The position numbers were made by a program, and so were the translations under genes. A model generated the notes under the pieces. It was not told the origin of the DNA, ran no database searches, and worked only from the letters and a program-made list of their open reading frames with translations. Shown in pieces: positions 48,093 through 58,046 of a DNA stretch of 64,000 nucleotides. The DNA comes from Farysia itapuensis. Lineage: Eukaryota; Basidiomycota; Ustilaginomycetes; Ustilaginales; Ustilaginaceae. The stretch spans positions 248,001 through 312,000 of the forward strand of contig JALBYC010000004.1 of the NCBI GenBank assembly GCA_023212645.1, read 5' to 3'. Numbering within the stretch: position 1 is the stretch's first letter; each line of letters begins with the position of its first letter.

Positions 48093-50102
48093 TTACTTGG
48101 TTGCTTTCTTTTGACGGCTGATGGCCTTCTTTTTCTGTTGCAACTTGGCCGTTTCTTCCGCACGCTTGCCTGACGAGTAGTTGAGCTTTTCGTAGAGCTT
48201 GCGTTGGCGGTTGCTCATCATCATCTTGGACATTTCTTTGGCCTCTTGCTCTTCCGTCTTCTTGGTGGATGGCGTTGTGGAGGTGGTGCTGTTCTTCTTG
48301 TTCGACTTTTTGGCTTCGCGAAGTGCGGCGGTGTGTTTGGTTCGCATTTCGTCTAGCGCGTCTTCGCCTCCAGCAGCCTCGGCTTCGAGCTCAGCAGCGT
48401 CCAGCAGACCAGCCTCGCTGGCGTCGGTTGGATCAGCAAGGAGGGCAGCAAGTGCTGGTCTAGCACCAACAACTCCAGATCCTTCCTCTGCCTCTTCGTC
48501 ATCCTCTTGCACATCTTCGTCAGCGTCCTCTTCCACTTCTTCGTCATCGTCGTCGTCGTCATCGTTAGCAACATCAGCCTCGAGTCCAAGCTGGTCGCGA
48601 GCCTCTTCCGGAACATAACCACCGCGGCGCGCCACCTCTGCGTCGTCCACAAAGGGACTCAAATGCGGTGGCAGTGTCTGGCCAGGTCCATATGGCCCCG
48701 CCGGTAACAGCTTGCGCGCATTCGAGCAGTCAATAATCCACTGTGGCTGCACGAAAGTGCGCTTGCCCGGGTACTGCTTCATGCCGTTCGCAGGCACGGG
48801 TCGGTCGATAATGTGATGGGTGATGCGCGCATCTGACTCGTCCAGCGCACTTCCAGAACCAGCGACCATGTCCCACCCAATCCTGCCGGGGAGCGCGCCA
48901 TAGGATCGAAGAACAAACTCAATCACCGCTCGAGGACATTCGCGCGAAATGTAGAACACGTACGGCGTGAAGAGCGTGTTGGCGACACCGGCGTTGGCAG
49001 CCGAGGCCGCTTCGATCTCGTCCAGTGTGGCAAGGTGCACATTTGACTCTTCTTCGTCGACGTTCTTAGACGGCTGCTCGACAAAGTTTTCGACAGTCTC
49101 GTTGGATGGCAGAGCTGACGCGTTTGATTCTTCGTTGTCGTCAGCGTCGATGTCCACTGCTGCAGATCCCTTGCTAATAGCTTTGATCTGTTTCTTGACA
49201 TCTTTGGCCGAAACCTTCTTGCCGTTGACAGAGGTCGCTTCCGAGATTGTCTGCGTATCTGCCGAGCTCGGGTTCTGCCCTCGGAGTACGGCTGCTGTCG
49301 CAGGATCGAGGCTCAGAGCACCGAATCCGGCAGCTTGTTCGTCTTTTGTCGAGTCAAATTTGGGTGGGTAGACCAGGTTCTCGTCCGAGTACAGTTTGAA
49401 GAGAACAAAGCCGAGCAGCGTCTGGTACAGCTCCAGGAAAGTGTACATGATACGGAAGTCGATGTCTGACGGCATGTGCTGAGTAAAGAGATACGGCACA
49501 AGCCACGTGATCGTTTCGCCAAACACCTCTGCCTGGAAGTAAATACCCTTGATGCTCAAAAAGACTTTCTTGAGCGACTTTGTCTTCATGACGTACAGCT
49601 GCCATTCGGCACAGAGACGAGAGCAGGTAGCAATGACGTCGGCGGAGACCTTGTCTGTCGCTGGCAGGTTGGCGAAAAGCGTAAGGAGCGACAGTGCATC
49701 GTCCAAATCTTTGAGGGAGTCGCGGAAGGTTGGGTATCGCTCCTTGACAATGTGGTCCAAGCGATATGTTGGCTTGCTCTCGTTGAGATTCTTGGCTGCG
49801 GCCCACTCCCTCCTGCCAATAGCACGCGAGAGCTTCTTTGCAAATGTCTTGTGCTCTCTCAAAGATTGCAGTACTGGCTCATGCTGCAGAAAAGCAATGT
49901 CCTTGGCATAGAAAAAGGTGGTGGGGGCAGTAGATCCTTTGTTGGCCTTTCGCACACTCTTGGGTTGACGTGGAAAGATGCCCTTGAGGATGCAGAGACG
50001 TCGAAAGTCGGCGAGTGTCACTTGCAGCTTCTTGAGCGCCTGATTACGAGTGACGTAGTTCTTGGCTGCGCCGGATTTGCCTCTCTGCTTGATCTTTGCC
50101 AT
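48093..50102 (-). CDS. NOP7: Pescadillo homolog NOP7, ribosome biogenesis
   Basis: A 669-residue product from the ATG at 50102. The Pescadillo N-terminal domain is clear: KNYVTRNQALKKLQVTLADF, RRLCILKGIFPRQP and KERYPTFRDSLKDLDDALSL. A BRCT domain follows near 370-460 (LFTPYVFYISRECPRAVIEF and QPQWIIDCSNARKLLPAG). After that comes a strongly acidic stretch (~520-560) and a Lys-rich, coiled C-terminus (MMMSNRQRKLYEKLNYSSGK). NOP7 forms the PeBoW complex with Erb1 and Ytm1 in the nucleolus and is needed for 27S pre-rRNA processing and 60S assembly. No introns are seen. Confidence 0.96.
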   Translation of the reverse strand: MAKIKQRGKSGAAKNYVTRNQALKKLQVTLADFRRLCILKGIFPRQPKSVRKANKGSTAPTTFFYAKDIAFLQHEPVLQSLREHKTFAKKLSRAIGRREWAAAKNLNESKPTYRLDHIVKERYPTFRDSLKDLDDALSLLTLFANLPATDKVSADVIATCSRLCAEWQLYVMKTKSLKKVFLSIKGIYFQAEVFGETITWLVPYLFTQHMPSDIDFRIMYTFLELYQTLLGFVLFKLYSDENLVYPPKFDSTKDEQAAGFGALSLDPATAAVLRGQNPSSADTQTISEATSVNGKKVSAKDVKKQIKAISKGSAAVDIDADDNEESNASALPSNETVENFVEQPSKNVDEEESNVHLATLDEIEAASAANAGVANTLFTPYVFYISRECPRAVIEFVLRSYGALPGRIGWDMVAGSGSALDESDARITHHIIDRPVPANGMKQYPGKRTFVQPQWIIDCSNARKLLPAGPYGPGQTLPPHLSPFVDDAEVARRGGYVPEEARDQLGLEADVANDDDDDDDEEVEEDADEDVQEDDEEAEEGSGVVGARPALAALLADPTDASEAGLLDAAELEAEAAGGEDALDEMRTKHTAALREAKKSNKKNSTTSTTPSTKKTEEQEAKEMSKMMMSNRQRKLYEKLNYSSGKRAEETAKLQQKKKAISRQKKATK

Positions 50103-50971
50103 CTTGATCGTGTGCGGAGTGGTGTAAAGTATGCTGCTTGTAAACTGACCCTGCTTTCCTTCTCACCTTTTTTTTTGGAAAATTTCGTGGACGACGGAGG
50201 CACGTGACGATGACCGACTTCCGAATTTCCTTGGACGTCTAAGTGCACCCTAACATGAAATTCGCTGTCACTCGGCGAACTTTGCGACGCGTGGCAGGCT
50301 TCGAAAGAAGAACAACACACATCGCTTCGGAAACACATGTGCGTGTATGCCTTCAGCCCTTGCGTCCTGAATCGTCTCAGACTTTTGCTGGGATCGTCTT
50401 GGCATTGCTCAGTGTCGCTTTCAGTAATGTGATTATGTTCGTGCTGCTCGTTAGAGATCTGAGCGGTGTGCAAACATGGTGCTGTCAAAACACAGATTGG
50501 CTGGCGTCGCAACTCCGAACCGGGTTCTGCAGACGAAAAGGGGCCACAACGCCGACCCACAAGTGGGGGAGGGGGGTCGGACCTTTGTAATGATCTGCAC
50601 TGGTTCTGACGGGGATTGTATCTGCAGGAAAATTTGTCTGCAATTTCCACGAATCTCTGCTTGCTGCACTGCTTTGTTATTGCATCGAGTGTTCCTAGTC
50701 TCGTGGTTCCGGCTCCCTCACTTCCCTGACCTCTTTGCACAAAGTCTCCTCTTCATACCACTACCTCCCACTCCTCCTCTCCTTTCTTCCTACCCCCACA
50801 CTCGTTAGCAGCTTCCTCCCGAACTCCCACCTTCGTCGCTCTTTTGCATCCCGCACGGCCTCACCATTCAATCTCGCCCAAAGTCACCACTTTCAACGTA
50901 AGTCTATTCGAGAGTATGCAACTCCAGTCAGTCATCGCGGTACTCATCACTTGTTTTCGATCCAGTACAGT
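50103..50971. other. Intergenic: divergent promoters of NOP7 and the KRE9-like gene
   Basis: About 870 bases. A T9-10 run (A on the NOP7 strand) lies at 50168-50176 just before NOP7. A long CT-rich tract lies at 50740-50810 before the KRE9-like gene, typical of strongly expressed fungal genes. A possible 5'-UTR intron (GTAAGT at 50898, ACAG ending at 50970) lies immediately before that ATG. Confidence 0.5.
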
Positions 50972-51718
50972 ATGAAGTTCCTCGCTGCTGCTGCCACCAT
51001 GGCTCTTGCCAGCATGTCTTGCGTGTTGGCCGCACCTCAACAACTTCTGGAGCGACAGTCTTCCAAGACTCCTACACCTTTGACTCCGGCTGTTGCCAGT
51101 GAAGGATCACCTCTCATGATCCAGTGGACACCCACGTCCAACTCGGAATGGAGCAGCATGGAAATCAAATTCATGACGGGCGCCAACCAGAACATGACGG
51201 AGCTGTTTACGATTGCCTCTGGCATTGACGGTACCAGCTCAGGCCCCAGCGAGCTGCTGTGGACCGCGCCCCAGGTCAACCCCAACTCGGCCATTTACTT
51301 CCTCCAGTTCACTCACAGTGGCCAAGACCCTACCTGGACTACTCGCTTTGCCGTTGCCAATGCCGACGGACAGACAACCTCGCCGCCGTACAGCAAGCAG
51401 CCCGAGGGTACTTCGATTCCGTGGGGTAATGGAAAGCTGGTCTCGGCCGTCACTGCCTCGGGCTCTTCCTCGTCTGGTTCGACCACGTCTGCCTCTTCCT
51501 CTTCCTCTTCTTCGGCCAGTGTAGCCGAAGCTTCGAGCTCTTCCTCCTCTTCCAGCACGCAAAGCACTTCCACTGGCTCGAGAAGTGCGGTGGCTGCTGC
51601 CAACACCAGCAACACAAGCTCAAGCAGCAGCCAGTCTTCCTCGGCTGCTGCTCTGCAAGTCGGATCGGCTGCCGTCCTCGGTCTGGTCGTTGCCCTGGCT
51701 GCTTGCCTTGCTCTTTGA
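50972..51718 (+). CDS. KRE9/KNH1-like secreted, Ser-rich, GPI-anchored protein
   Basis: A 248-residue product from the ATG at 50972; the frame extends upstream but the signal peptide fixes the start (MKFLAAAATMALASMSCVLA). The folded N-terminal domain at ~35-135 has the KRE9/KNH1-like pattern: GSPLMIQWTPTSNSEWSSME, then SELLWTAPQVNPNSAIYFLQ and TTRFAVANADGQTTSPP. A Ser/Thr linker (~155-220) follows, then a hydrophobic tail (VGSAAVLGLVVALAACLAL) that suggests GPI attachment. It should sit in the cell wall or on the plasma membrane; a wall-glucan role is by family only. Similar proteins are abundant during plant colonisation by fungi, but nothing here shows that. Confidence 0.85.
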   Translation: MKFLAAAATMALASMSCVLAAPQQLLERQSSKTPTPLTPAVASEGSPLMIQWTPTSNSEWSSMEIKFMTGANQNMTELFTIASGIDGTSSGPSELLWTAPQVNPNSAIYFLQFTHSGQDPTWTTRFAVANADGQTTSPPYSKQPEGTSIPWGNGKLVSAVTASGSSSSGSTTSASSSSSSSASVAEASSSSSSSSTQSTSTGSRSAVAAANTSNTSSSSSQSSSAAALQVGSAAVLGLVVALAACLAL

Positions 51719-52277
51719 GCAGCTGTTGAGGCCCTCTTTGCTGTACATAGCCTGCTCGAATTGATTTTCCTTTTACTTTTGGAGCCACAATTTTGCTCTT
51801 TTTTTTTTGTTTGCTCGATTTTTGGGCGCGGAATGAACACAGACTTTTCTACAGGTGCTCAGCACGTCGATGGAAAAGGTCTCGACTGACTTTGGCTCAT
51901 GTGGTGAGTCAATCTCATCCCCTGAAACATTTCAAGATCGAAAATCGCATAGGACTGAGGTGTGTTGTCAGTTGCATGATCGACGCAACAGCTGATGCGC
52001 ACGAGGTCTGTCTTGGCGGCTCTCGTTTTTGCTGTGTGGTCCAGGCGTCATCGGCATTTTCTTTTTTCTGATCCTGATTTTCTCCCTTGTTTTGTGCTGT
52101 TTGTTTGACGGCCGAAATCTGATTGCGTATGCCGGGCTCTGCAGTCGCACTGGCCGGTTGACCCGTCTCGTCCTTTTGACTTCCTCGCATCCATCCATCG
52201 TAGTCTGCCACTCTACTCGCTCAATTCTCTGGAAAGCGGCAACGTTGGCTGTCTACCAAAGCGTGCCATCTACCGTC
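51719..52277. other. Intergenic: KRE9-like 3' flank and kinase leader
   Basis: About 560 bases. T-runs at 51800-51809 and 52060-52090 and pyrimidine-rich blocks suggest a 3' UTR followed by a long kinase leader. The kinase frame is open from 52029, but the codons before 52278 have no family similarity. Confidence 0.5.
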
Positions 52278-54734
52278 ATGCTGTCTTCCAAACCAATGGA
52301 TCCGATCGTGCATCACGAGAGTGAGCAACAGGATGGCAAGACGGTCGTCCATCTGGCTACCCAGGCCAACCAAATGACGTTACGCGAAAATTCGACGGCC
52401 CCCGGTTACACTTCGGTCAGCGGGGACGACGGCAAGCAGCCAAGCTCGCTCTCGCTTGACACCAACGCTACCGCCTATGCATCGCCGCCTCAAATGGCCA
52501 GCCCTGAGTCGACACCCGGTCTGGACAATCATGGAGGTCTGGTCGCTGGACCGGTCAACACCATCGATGGTCCCAGTAGCAATGCAGCCAAGATCCGCAC
52601 CGACAATCTCAAACTTGCCGGTCTGGATGAGCGTGCGAATCACTCGGGCGTTGCGACACCTGTTGGCACCGGTGGCAGGGGCCAGGTTGGTCAGGAAGCT
52701 TCGCGTTCAGTCCCCGTCTCGCCCGTCACTTCTGCTGGTCCCAGTCTGAGCAATGTCAACAAAGCACTCAGCGGCGCTCTGACTGGAACATCTTTCCAGC
52801 CTGTTCAGGGCGCTGGTGCCAGTGGTCTTGCTAGCGCACGCGGTGTTGACACCCCATCCGAAGCATCCACCAACACTCCTCCGCAATTTGTTTTCCCGAA
52901 GCTTGGCTCTCGAAGAAACACGGAAAAAACTCAGAGCGGCGCAGCTTCTCCCTCGGACAGCGACTCGCACAAGAAGAAGAAGGACAAGGACACAAGTCAT
53001 CACCACCACAACCCGCTCCACGACCTCCGCAAATTCTTGCACAACCATATCGGTAATCACAACAGCAGCGACCAGAAGAGCGAGGGCTCGAAGTCAGGCA
53101 TCGCCACACCCAAGAGACACGGCAAAGACTCTCCACCTTTGGGCGAAGACCACGCTCATTTGGCCAAAAAGTATGGCAAGTGGGGCAAGGTTCTGGGATC
53201 TGGCGCTGGAGGTACAGTGCGTCTCATCAAACGGTCCAAAGACCACACCGTCTTTGCTGTCAAAGAATTCCGACAGCGCCGTCCAGGTGAGAATGAGAAG
53301 GAATACATCAAGAAGGTTACGGCCGAATTCTGTATCGGCAGCACACTGCACCACATCAACATTATCGAGACGATCGACATTATCTCAGACCACGGTCACT
53401 ACTACGAGGTGATGGAGTACGCACCCTACGACCTGTTCAGCGTCGTCATGAGCGGCAACATGTGTCGACAAGAGATCTACTGTATCTTCCGTCAGATCCT
53501 AGACGGTGTCGACTATCTGCACTCTATGGGTCTTGCGCACCGCGACATTAAGCTTGACAACTGCGTCATGACCACGAGCAATGTGGTGAAACTCATCGAC
53601 TTTGGTACGGCGACTGTCTTCCACTCTCCTGGCAAGTCCAAGGTGGTGGCCACCGGCGTGGTTGGCTCTGACCCATATCTGGCACCCGAGGTGCTGTCAC
53701 AGCAGACATACGACCCGCGTCTCACAGACGTGTGGAGCTGCGCCATTATCTTTTTGTGTATGATCCTGCGACGCTTCCCGTGGAAGTTGCCGGATGTCAA
53801 GACCGACCCGAGCTTCAAGCTGTTTGTCACATCGCACCCAGAGCTGTGCAAGCCTCCTGTTGACTCGACCGACTCCTCGAGGCAGAACTCGATTTCAACC
53901 GACGGCACGCCCGGCTCGACTCCTGCTACGAGCGTGTTGGCCAGTCGTGTGAACACGGGCGAGATGTCGGCCCTGCGCAAGTCGCTAGGTATGTCGGCCA
54001 TCAATCAGACCACGAGTCCCGACGGCACACCTCAGATTCGATCGGCTTCCGAGGCAGGTTACATGACCCCACACTCGATTCACTCCGAGGGACAGCCACA
54101 GTCACCTTCGGTCGACGACAGCTCGTTGGATGTGCGAAGGCCGTCGGATGCATCTTCCATGTCGCCCACTGCCATCTCGCCTTCAGTCTCGTTACCGGGC
54201 GACGATGACGAACATCGGCCCGGACCGCATCGCAGCGACAGTGTATCTTCTGCCTCTTCGCAAACAACGTATACCTCTGGTGCAGCCGATAGCATTTTCC
54301 GTCTGCTGCCACGGGAGACGCGGTCGGCGCTGTCACGCATGATGGCGGTGGAGCCAAGCATGCGTTGCACGCTCGGTGACCTTTTGCGTGGTCGGCGCTT
54401 CAGCGATGCGGAAAGTCCTTTAACACGCACGCCCGTCATGTCACGCACCAACAGCACCGACATGCTGCGCACAACCATGGACCACCACGGTGACGGCGGC
54501 ACCGTCTCACCCAAGGGAATCAGTCGAGACGCCCACGCTGCCGGTCTCGGCTCCCTCGGCGTCACCGAGTTCGAAGACGACGACGACCACGGAGACGAGT
54601 GGATGAAAAATATCCGCACCTGCGCGCATATCATCAAAGACGCCCGTCCGGGCGAACAACCAGACCACCCGCACGTCAAAGTCATGAGCGAAGAGAATAA
54701 ACGCAAACACAGCCTCTTCCACCGCAAAGACTAA
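52278..54734 (+). CDS. Ser/Thr protein kinase, HAL4/HAL5/HRK1 family
   Basis: An 818-residue product from the ATG at 52278. Residues 1-290 are Ser/Thr/Pro-rich. The kinase domain starts near 297: [20 protein letters not shown], the VAIK-type Lys in [18 protein letters not shown] near 420, DFG in LIDFGTAT near 440 and a PYLAPE activation segment. The C-lobe is interrupted by ~150 Ser/Thr-rich residues between [15 protein letters not shown] and [20 protein letters not shown], which then completes the fold. The pattern fits fungal kinases that regulate plasma-membrane ion transporters and permeases (Sat4/Hal5, Hrk1). Substrates here are inferred. The insertion may be a phosphoregulatory loop. 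Confidence 0.9.
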   Translation: MLSSKPMDPIVHHESEQQDGKTVVHLATQANQMTLRENSTAPGYTSVSGDDGKQPSSLSLDTNATAYASPPQMASPESTPGLDNHGGLVAGPVNTIDGPSSNAAKIRTDNLKLAGLDERANHSGVATPVGTGGRGQVGQEASRSVPVSPVTSAGPSLSNVNKALSGALTGTSFQPVQGAGASGLASARGVDTPSEASTNTPPQFVFPKLGSRRNTEKTQSGAASPSDSDSHKKKKDKDTSHHHHNPLHDLRKFLHNHIGNHNSSDQKSEGSKSGIATPKRHGKDSPPLGEDHAHLAKKYGKWGKVLGSGAGGTVRLIKRSKDHTVFAVKEFRQRRPGENEKEYIKKVTAEFCIGSTLHHINIIETIDIISDHGHYYEVMEYAPYDLFSVVMSGNMCRQEIYCIFRQILDGVDYLHSMGLAHRDIKLDNCVMTTSNVVKLIDFGTATVFHSPGKSKVVATGVVGSDPYLAPEVLSQQTYDPRLTDVWSCAIIFLCMILRRFPWKLPDVKTDPSFKLFVTSHPELCKPPVDSTDSSRQNSISTDGTPGSTPATSVLASRVNTGEMSALRKSLGMSAINQTTSPDGTPQIRSASEAGYMTPHSIHSEGQPQSPSVDDSSLDVRRPSDASSMSPTAISPSVSLPGDDDEHRPGPHRSDSVSSASSQTTYTSGAADSIFRLLPRETRSALSRMMAVEPSMRCTLGDLLRGRRFSDAESPLTRTPVMSRTNSTDMLRTTMDHHGDGGTVSPKGISRDAHAAGLGSLGVTEFEDDDDHGDEWMKNIRTCAHIIKDARPGEQPDHPHVKVMSEENKRKHSLFHRKD

Positions 54735-54901
54735 CACACACCTAACGTCGTCGTCGTCCTCGTCTTGCTCCACATGAATTCCGCACGCGCTGTTGTGCTC
54801 GCTCTTCCCAATGTATCTCACGATGTAGTCTCACACACACACACCCTCCCTCTCCACTGGAAGAATGGATCTGCTCTTGTGGTATTATGTGCTGCGTTGG
54901 G

Positions 54902-55606
54902 CTAGATTGCGTCTGGTTTGGCACATTTGCGCTTTTCGGTGATGCCTGTTTGCGAGTCGATCATTTCTTGCCAGCTGATGGGGAGCATTGGAGAGCGTGA
55001 GATGGACCAGCCGGGTGCGGCGGTGGTGGTGGTGGTGGTGGTGAGATGGTTGGAACTGGCAGAGGCGGAGGAGGTAGCGTAGATCACACCCAGGTTGTTG
55101 GCAGCGGTGGAGAGGTAGTACGAGCGGGCATCGCCGAGCGAGATGACAGTGGCACGGACAATATCACCGGGACGGAAGCAGTCGCTTAGTTTGACCTTGT
55201 CCTTTTCCGTAGCGCGCACGTCTTGGGAGCGAATGACGCCCTGAAAATCAGCGCCTTCCCCCTCGCCTGCAGCATGGTTGCCCCGCCCAGACTGCACACT
55301 TGCACTGCTGCTAGACGACGATGAACCACACGGCTGATCGTCCACGATCAAAATCGACAGATACGCCTGCCGCGGTGTGACTCGCGTGACTCTCCCAATA
55401 ACGACCGAGTCGGTAGTAGGTACGACGAAGCGGTTGTCCAGCCCAGCTACTGCTACGCCTCCTGTCGAGGTGCGTTGTTCATACCCCACCAAAGAAGCAA
55501 GCACGTAGTCTCCCCTTGCATACGTCCCTGATCCTAGCTCTGGTATCGGCACCTTGGACGTCGATGCTACAGACAAGGGCTGTCCTGGAAGCAGCAATTT
55601 CGACAT
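54902..55606 (-). CDS. CSL4: Exosome complex component CSL4
   Basis: A 234-residue product from the ATG at 55606 (MSKLLLPGQPLSV). The N-terminal block PGQPLSVASTSKVPIPELGS with GTYARGDYVLASLVG is the Csl4 N-domain. An S1 RNA-binding domain follows (VVIGRVTRVTPRQAYLSIL, then FQGVIRSQDVR, then FRPGDIVRATVISLGDARSY). The C-terminus holds a zinc-ribbon-like remnant (GITEKRKCAKPD) with few Cys, so metal binding is doubtful. It caps the RNA exosome for rRNA, snRNA and mRNA decay or processing. A Ser-rich loop (~110-120) and a Thr run near 195 are local additions. It shares a 144-base promoter with LTV1. Confidence 0.92.
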   Translation of the reverse strand: MSKLLLPGQPLSVASTSKVPIPELGSGTYARGDYVLASLVGYEQRTSTGGVAVAGLDNRFVVPTTDSVVIGRVTRVTPRQAYLSILIVDDQPCGSSSSSSSASVQSGRGNHAAGEGEGADFQGVIRSQDVRATEKDKVKLSDCFRPGDIVRATVISLGDARSYYLSTAANNLGVIYATSSASASSNHLTTTTTTTAAPGWSISRSPMLPISWQEMIDSQTGITEKRKCAKPDAI

Positions 55607-55662
55607 GATGGTGTGTGAGAGTGAGAATGTGGAGATTTTCTGGTTCGCCATTTCTTCCACCC

Positions 55663-55686
55663 AAAAAAAAAGAAACAAAAAAAAAA
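55663..55686 (+). promoter_or_regulatory. Poly(dA) tract in the CSL4/LTV1 divergent promoter
   Basis: Two A-runs of 9-10 bases, separated by GAAAC, lie in the middle of the 144-base gap between the two starts. Such tracts exclude nucleosomes in fungi, which suits a shared bidirectional promoter. Confidence 0.55.
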
Positions 55687-55750
55687 GTTTCTCGCTCTTT
55701 CATTTTCTGGACTGCTTCTCCATACCGTCCTACAGCGTACAGAACAGATC

Positions 55751-57931
55751 ATGCCGCCGAAGAAGTCCAAGAGCAAGTCACTATGGCGGTCAGCTGATGC
55801 ACAGCATTTCCAGCTGGTGCACAGATCGCAGCGTGATCCGCTGATCAATGATCCAGATGCCGGCGCACATGTCCTCAAGTCTTTCGATCCGGCAAACCAG
55901 GCTCGCTCGGCCGCGAATAAGGGCAAGACACGCGCACAGCTCGAAGCATCCGACGCATCGCTGACCCTGGACAAGTACGGCAAGCCTGTTCGCAGCAATG
56001 TGGGAGAGGCAGCTGCCTACGGCATCTACTTTGACGATACAGAGTACGACTACATGCAGCACTTACGCCCCATCCACGACGACGAAAATACCAAACGTGG
56101 CGGCGAGAATGTGGATGAAGACGTAGACACTATTCTCATCTCTGACCCCGCGGCGAGTAAGCCGGCTAAGAGCAAAGATGGCGGATTCAATCTCAAAGAC
56201 ACTACGGCGGTACCGGTCGCTGGACCTAGTGGCGGCAGCGGTAGCAAGGCAGTCCTGCCAGCGTCTGCACTACCCAGCAAGGAGGAGATGCCGTTCAGTT
56301 TTACAAATCACATGAACGTCGAGCCATCGCTGCTCGGATTTCAGCCGGATATGGACCCGCATCTCCGCCAGGCACTCGAGGCGCTCGACGACGAAGCCTT
56401 TGTTGACGACGACCTGGACGACGACTTTTTCGGGGAAGTCGTCAAGGACGGGAAGTGGGACGGGATCGTTCGAGCAGAGGACGAGTGGCGTGAATCTGCG
56501 CCAGAGGGAGATGAGGCGATCTGGGCCGACCCTGCACAGCGTGCTCAAGCGCAATTGGCAGACACCGGCGCATCACACGAGTCGCTCAGCCTAGAAGCTC
56601 GCGTGGCATTGTTCAAGCAACAGCAGAAGCTCGCCGCGGCGCGCGATGCAGGTTCTGAAGACGAAGATGAGGACCGCGATCAGGTGCGCTCGATGCGGGC
56701 AGGCGGCTCGAAAGCAGGGACCATGTACACCGCTGGCGGCTCTGTGCTGGGCAAAAAGGGCAAACCGGGCGCACTGGCGCGTCGAGCTGCCAGCACAAAA
56801 GCGCCATCCATAGGAGGTGGCAGCACAGCCTGGTCCATGTCCTCCTCGGCCATGTTCCGAAACAAAGGCCTAACCGACCTCGACGATCGTTTCGAGCAGC
56901 TTGGGCGCAAATACGGCCTGCGCGACCCAGACGACGAATTCGATCCGGACCTCGACGCTTTACAAGAAGCGGACGAGTTTGGCCAAGATGCACTGGTGGA
57001 CAGCGATGGCGAAGTGCAGGTCGTCACACGGCAAGACTTTGAATCCATCATGGACGATTTCCTGGACAAGTACGATGTCAAGCACGGCAAAATGCACGAG
57101 TCGCTCGGTGGAAGCGATGCGACGCCCGTGCAGAAGCTGACGCTGCTAAGAGAAGCTCTAGGTCGAGCACGCATCGATGGGCAAGAGTGGCAAAGGAAAG
57201 GTGTAGATGTGGGCAAGGGCGACCTGGACGAAGCGGATCAACTCGCCGAGGACGACGACGACGACGACGAGGAAGACGAAGAATTGGTGGATCCAGTGCC
57301 ACGCAGCCACATGCGCGAGAAGTGGGACGTGGAATCCATACAAACCACCAAGACCAATCTTGAGAACCACCCACGCACGATTACCGCGCAGGAGAGTGTA
57401 TTTGGCGGCAGTAACGGCTCGTTGGCCTTCCGCCCCGCTGGGCTGGGACACAAGAGCAGCGCAGCGTTGGGTAACGGTATGGCTCCCAGTATGACGACGT
57501 ATACAAGTCAGCGGCCCTCGGCTGCTGCCTTTCTCAATGGCGAGGAACGTCTGCCCAAAATCCGCATCAATCCGCGCACCGGCTTTCCCGAAATCATCGG
57601 CTACTCCAAACCACGCAGTGCCAAAACGCAGGACGACGAAGCCGCTTCGGTGCAAACCCGCGCCTCCGACTCGGGCTCAGACACGGAAGATGGCGAGTAC
57701 GACTCTGACACCACCCAAGCACGATACCCCACAACCAGCAAGCGCGACAAGAACGAGACCCCTGAAGAACGCAAGGCCCGCAAACAGGCCCTCAAGCACG
57801 CCAAAGCGGCACGCAAAGACCGCAAAGCACAGAGCAAACTCGCCTTCAGCACCGAAAAGAACCGCCAGACCCGCGCCGAGCGCTCGCGCAAAATCGCCGA
57901 GGGTGGACCGTCTGGCATTCGTCTGCTCTAA
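55751..57931 (+). CDS. LTV1: LTV1, 40S ribosome assembly factor
   Basis: A 726-residue product from the ATG at 55751. The N-terminal LTV1 signature is clear: FQLVHRSQRDPLINDPDAGA, then YGIYFDDTEYDYMQHLRPIH. Acidic segments, a middle part (FMFRNKGLTDLDDRFEQLGR-like, YGLRDPDDEFDPDLDALQEA) and a Lys/Arg-rich C-terminal helix (ERKARKQALKHAKAARKDRK) complete the family plan. A run of Asp lies near 495-505. Ltv1 escorts the pre-40S subunit in the nucleus and cytoplasm and is released by casein kinase. The protein is longer than the yeast one because of low-complexity inserts. It is divergent from CSL4 and convergent with the aminopeptidase. Confidence 0.93.
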   Translation: MPPKKSKSKSLWRSADAQHFQLVHRSQRDPLINDPDAGAHVLKSFDPANQARSAANKGKTRAQLEASDASLTLDKYGKPVRSNVGEAAAYGIYFDDTEYDYMQHLRPIHDDENTKRGGENVDEDVDTILISDPAASKPAKSKDGGFNLKDTTAVPVAGPSGGSGSKAVLPASALPSKEEMPFSFTNHMNVEPSLLGFQPDMDPHLRQALEALDDEAFVDDDLDDDFFGEVVKDGKWDGIVRAEDEWRESAPEGDEAIWADPAQRAQAQLADTGASHESLSLEARVALFKQQQKLAAARDAGSEDEDEDRDQVRSMRAGGSKAGTMYTAGGSVLGKKGKPGALARRAASTKAPSIGGGSTAWSMSSSAMFRNKGLTDLDDRFEQLGRKYGLRDPDDEFDPDLDALQEADEFGQDALVDSDGEVQVVTRQDFESIMDDFLDKYDVKHGKMHESLGGSDATPVQKLTLLREALGRARIDGQEWQRKGVDVGKGDLDEADQLAEDDDDDDEEDEELVDPVPRSHMREKWDVESIQTTKTNLENHPRTITAQESVFGGSNGSLAFRPAGLGHKSSAALGNGMAPSMTTYTSQRPSAAAFLNGEERLPKIRINPRTGFPEIIGYSKPRSAKTQDDEAASVQTRASDSGSDTEDGEYDSDTTQARYPTTSKRDKNETPEERKARKQALKHAKAARKDRKAQSKLAFSTEKNRQTRAERSRKIAEGGPSGIRLL

Positions 57932-58003
57932 GCGGCCCGAGCTGGCGCTCAAACATATTTGCATCCGCAATTGCATTGTGAAAAAAACATGTAGTTGGGA
58001 ACT

Positions 58004-58025
58004 TGTGTGTGTATGTGTGTGTGTG
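58004..58025 (+). repeat. GT microsatellite
   Basis: About 22 bases of (GT)n with one A interruption, in the short convergent gap between LTV1 and the aminopeptidase gene. Confidence 0.85.
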
Positions 58026-58046
58026 GGAAAGGGGTGTGGGGGGAAG

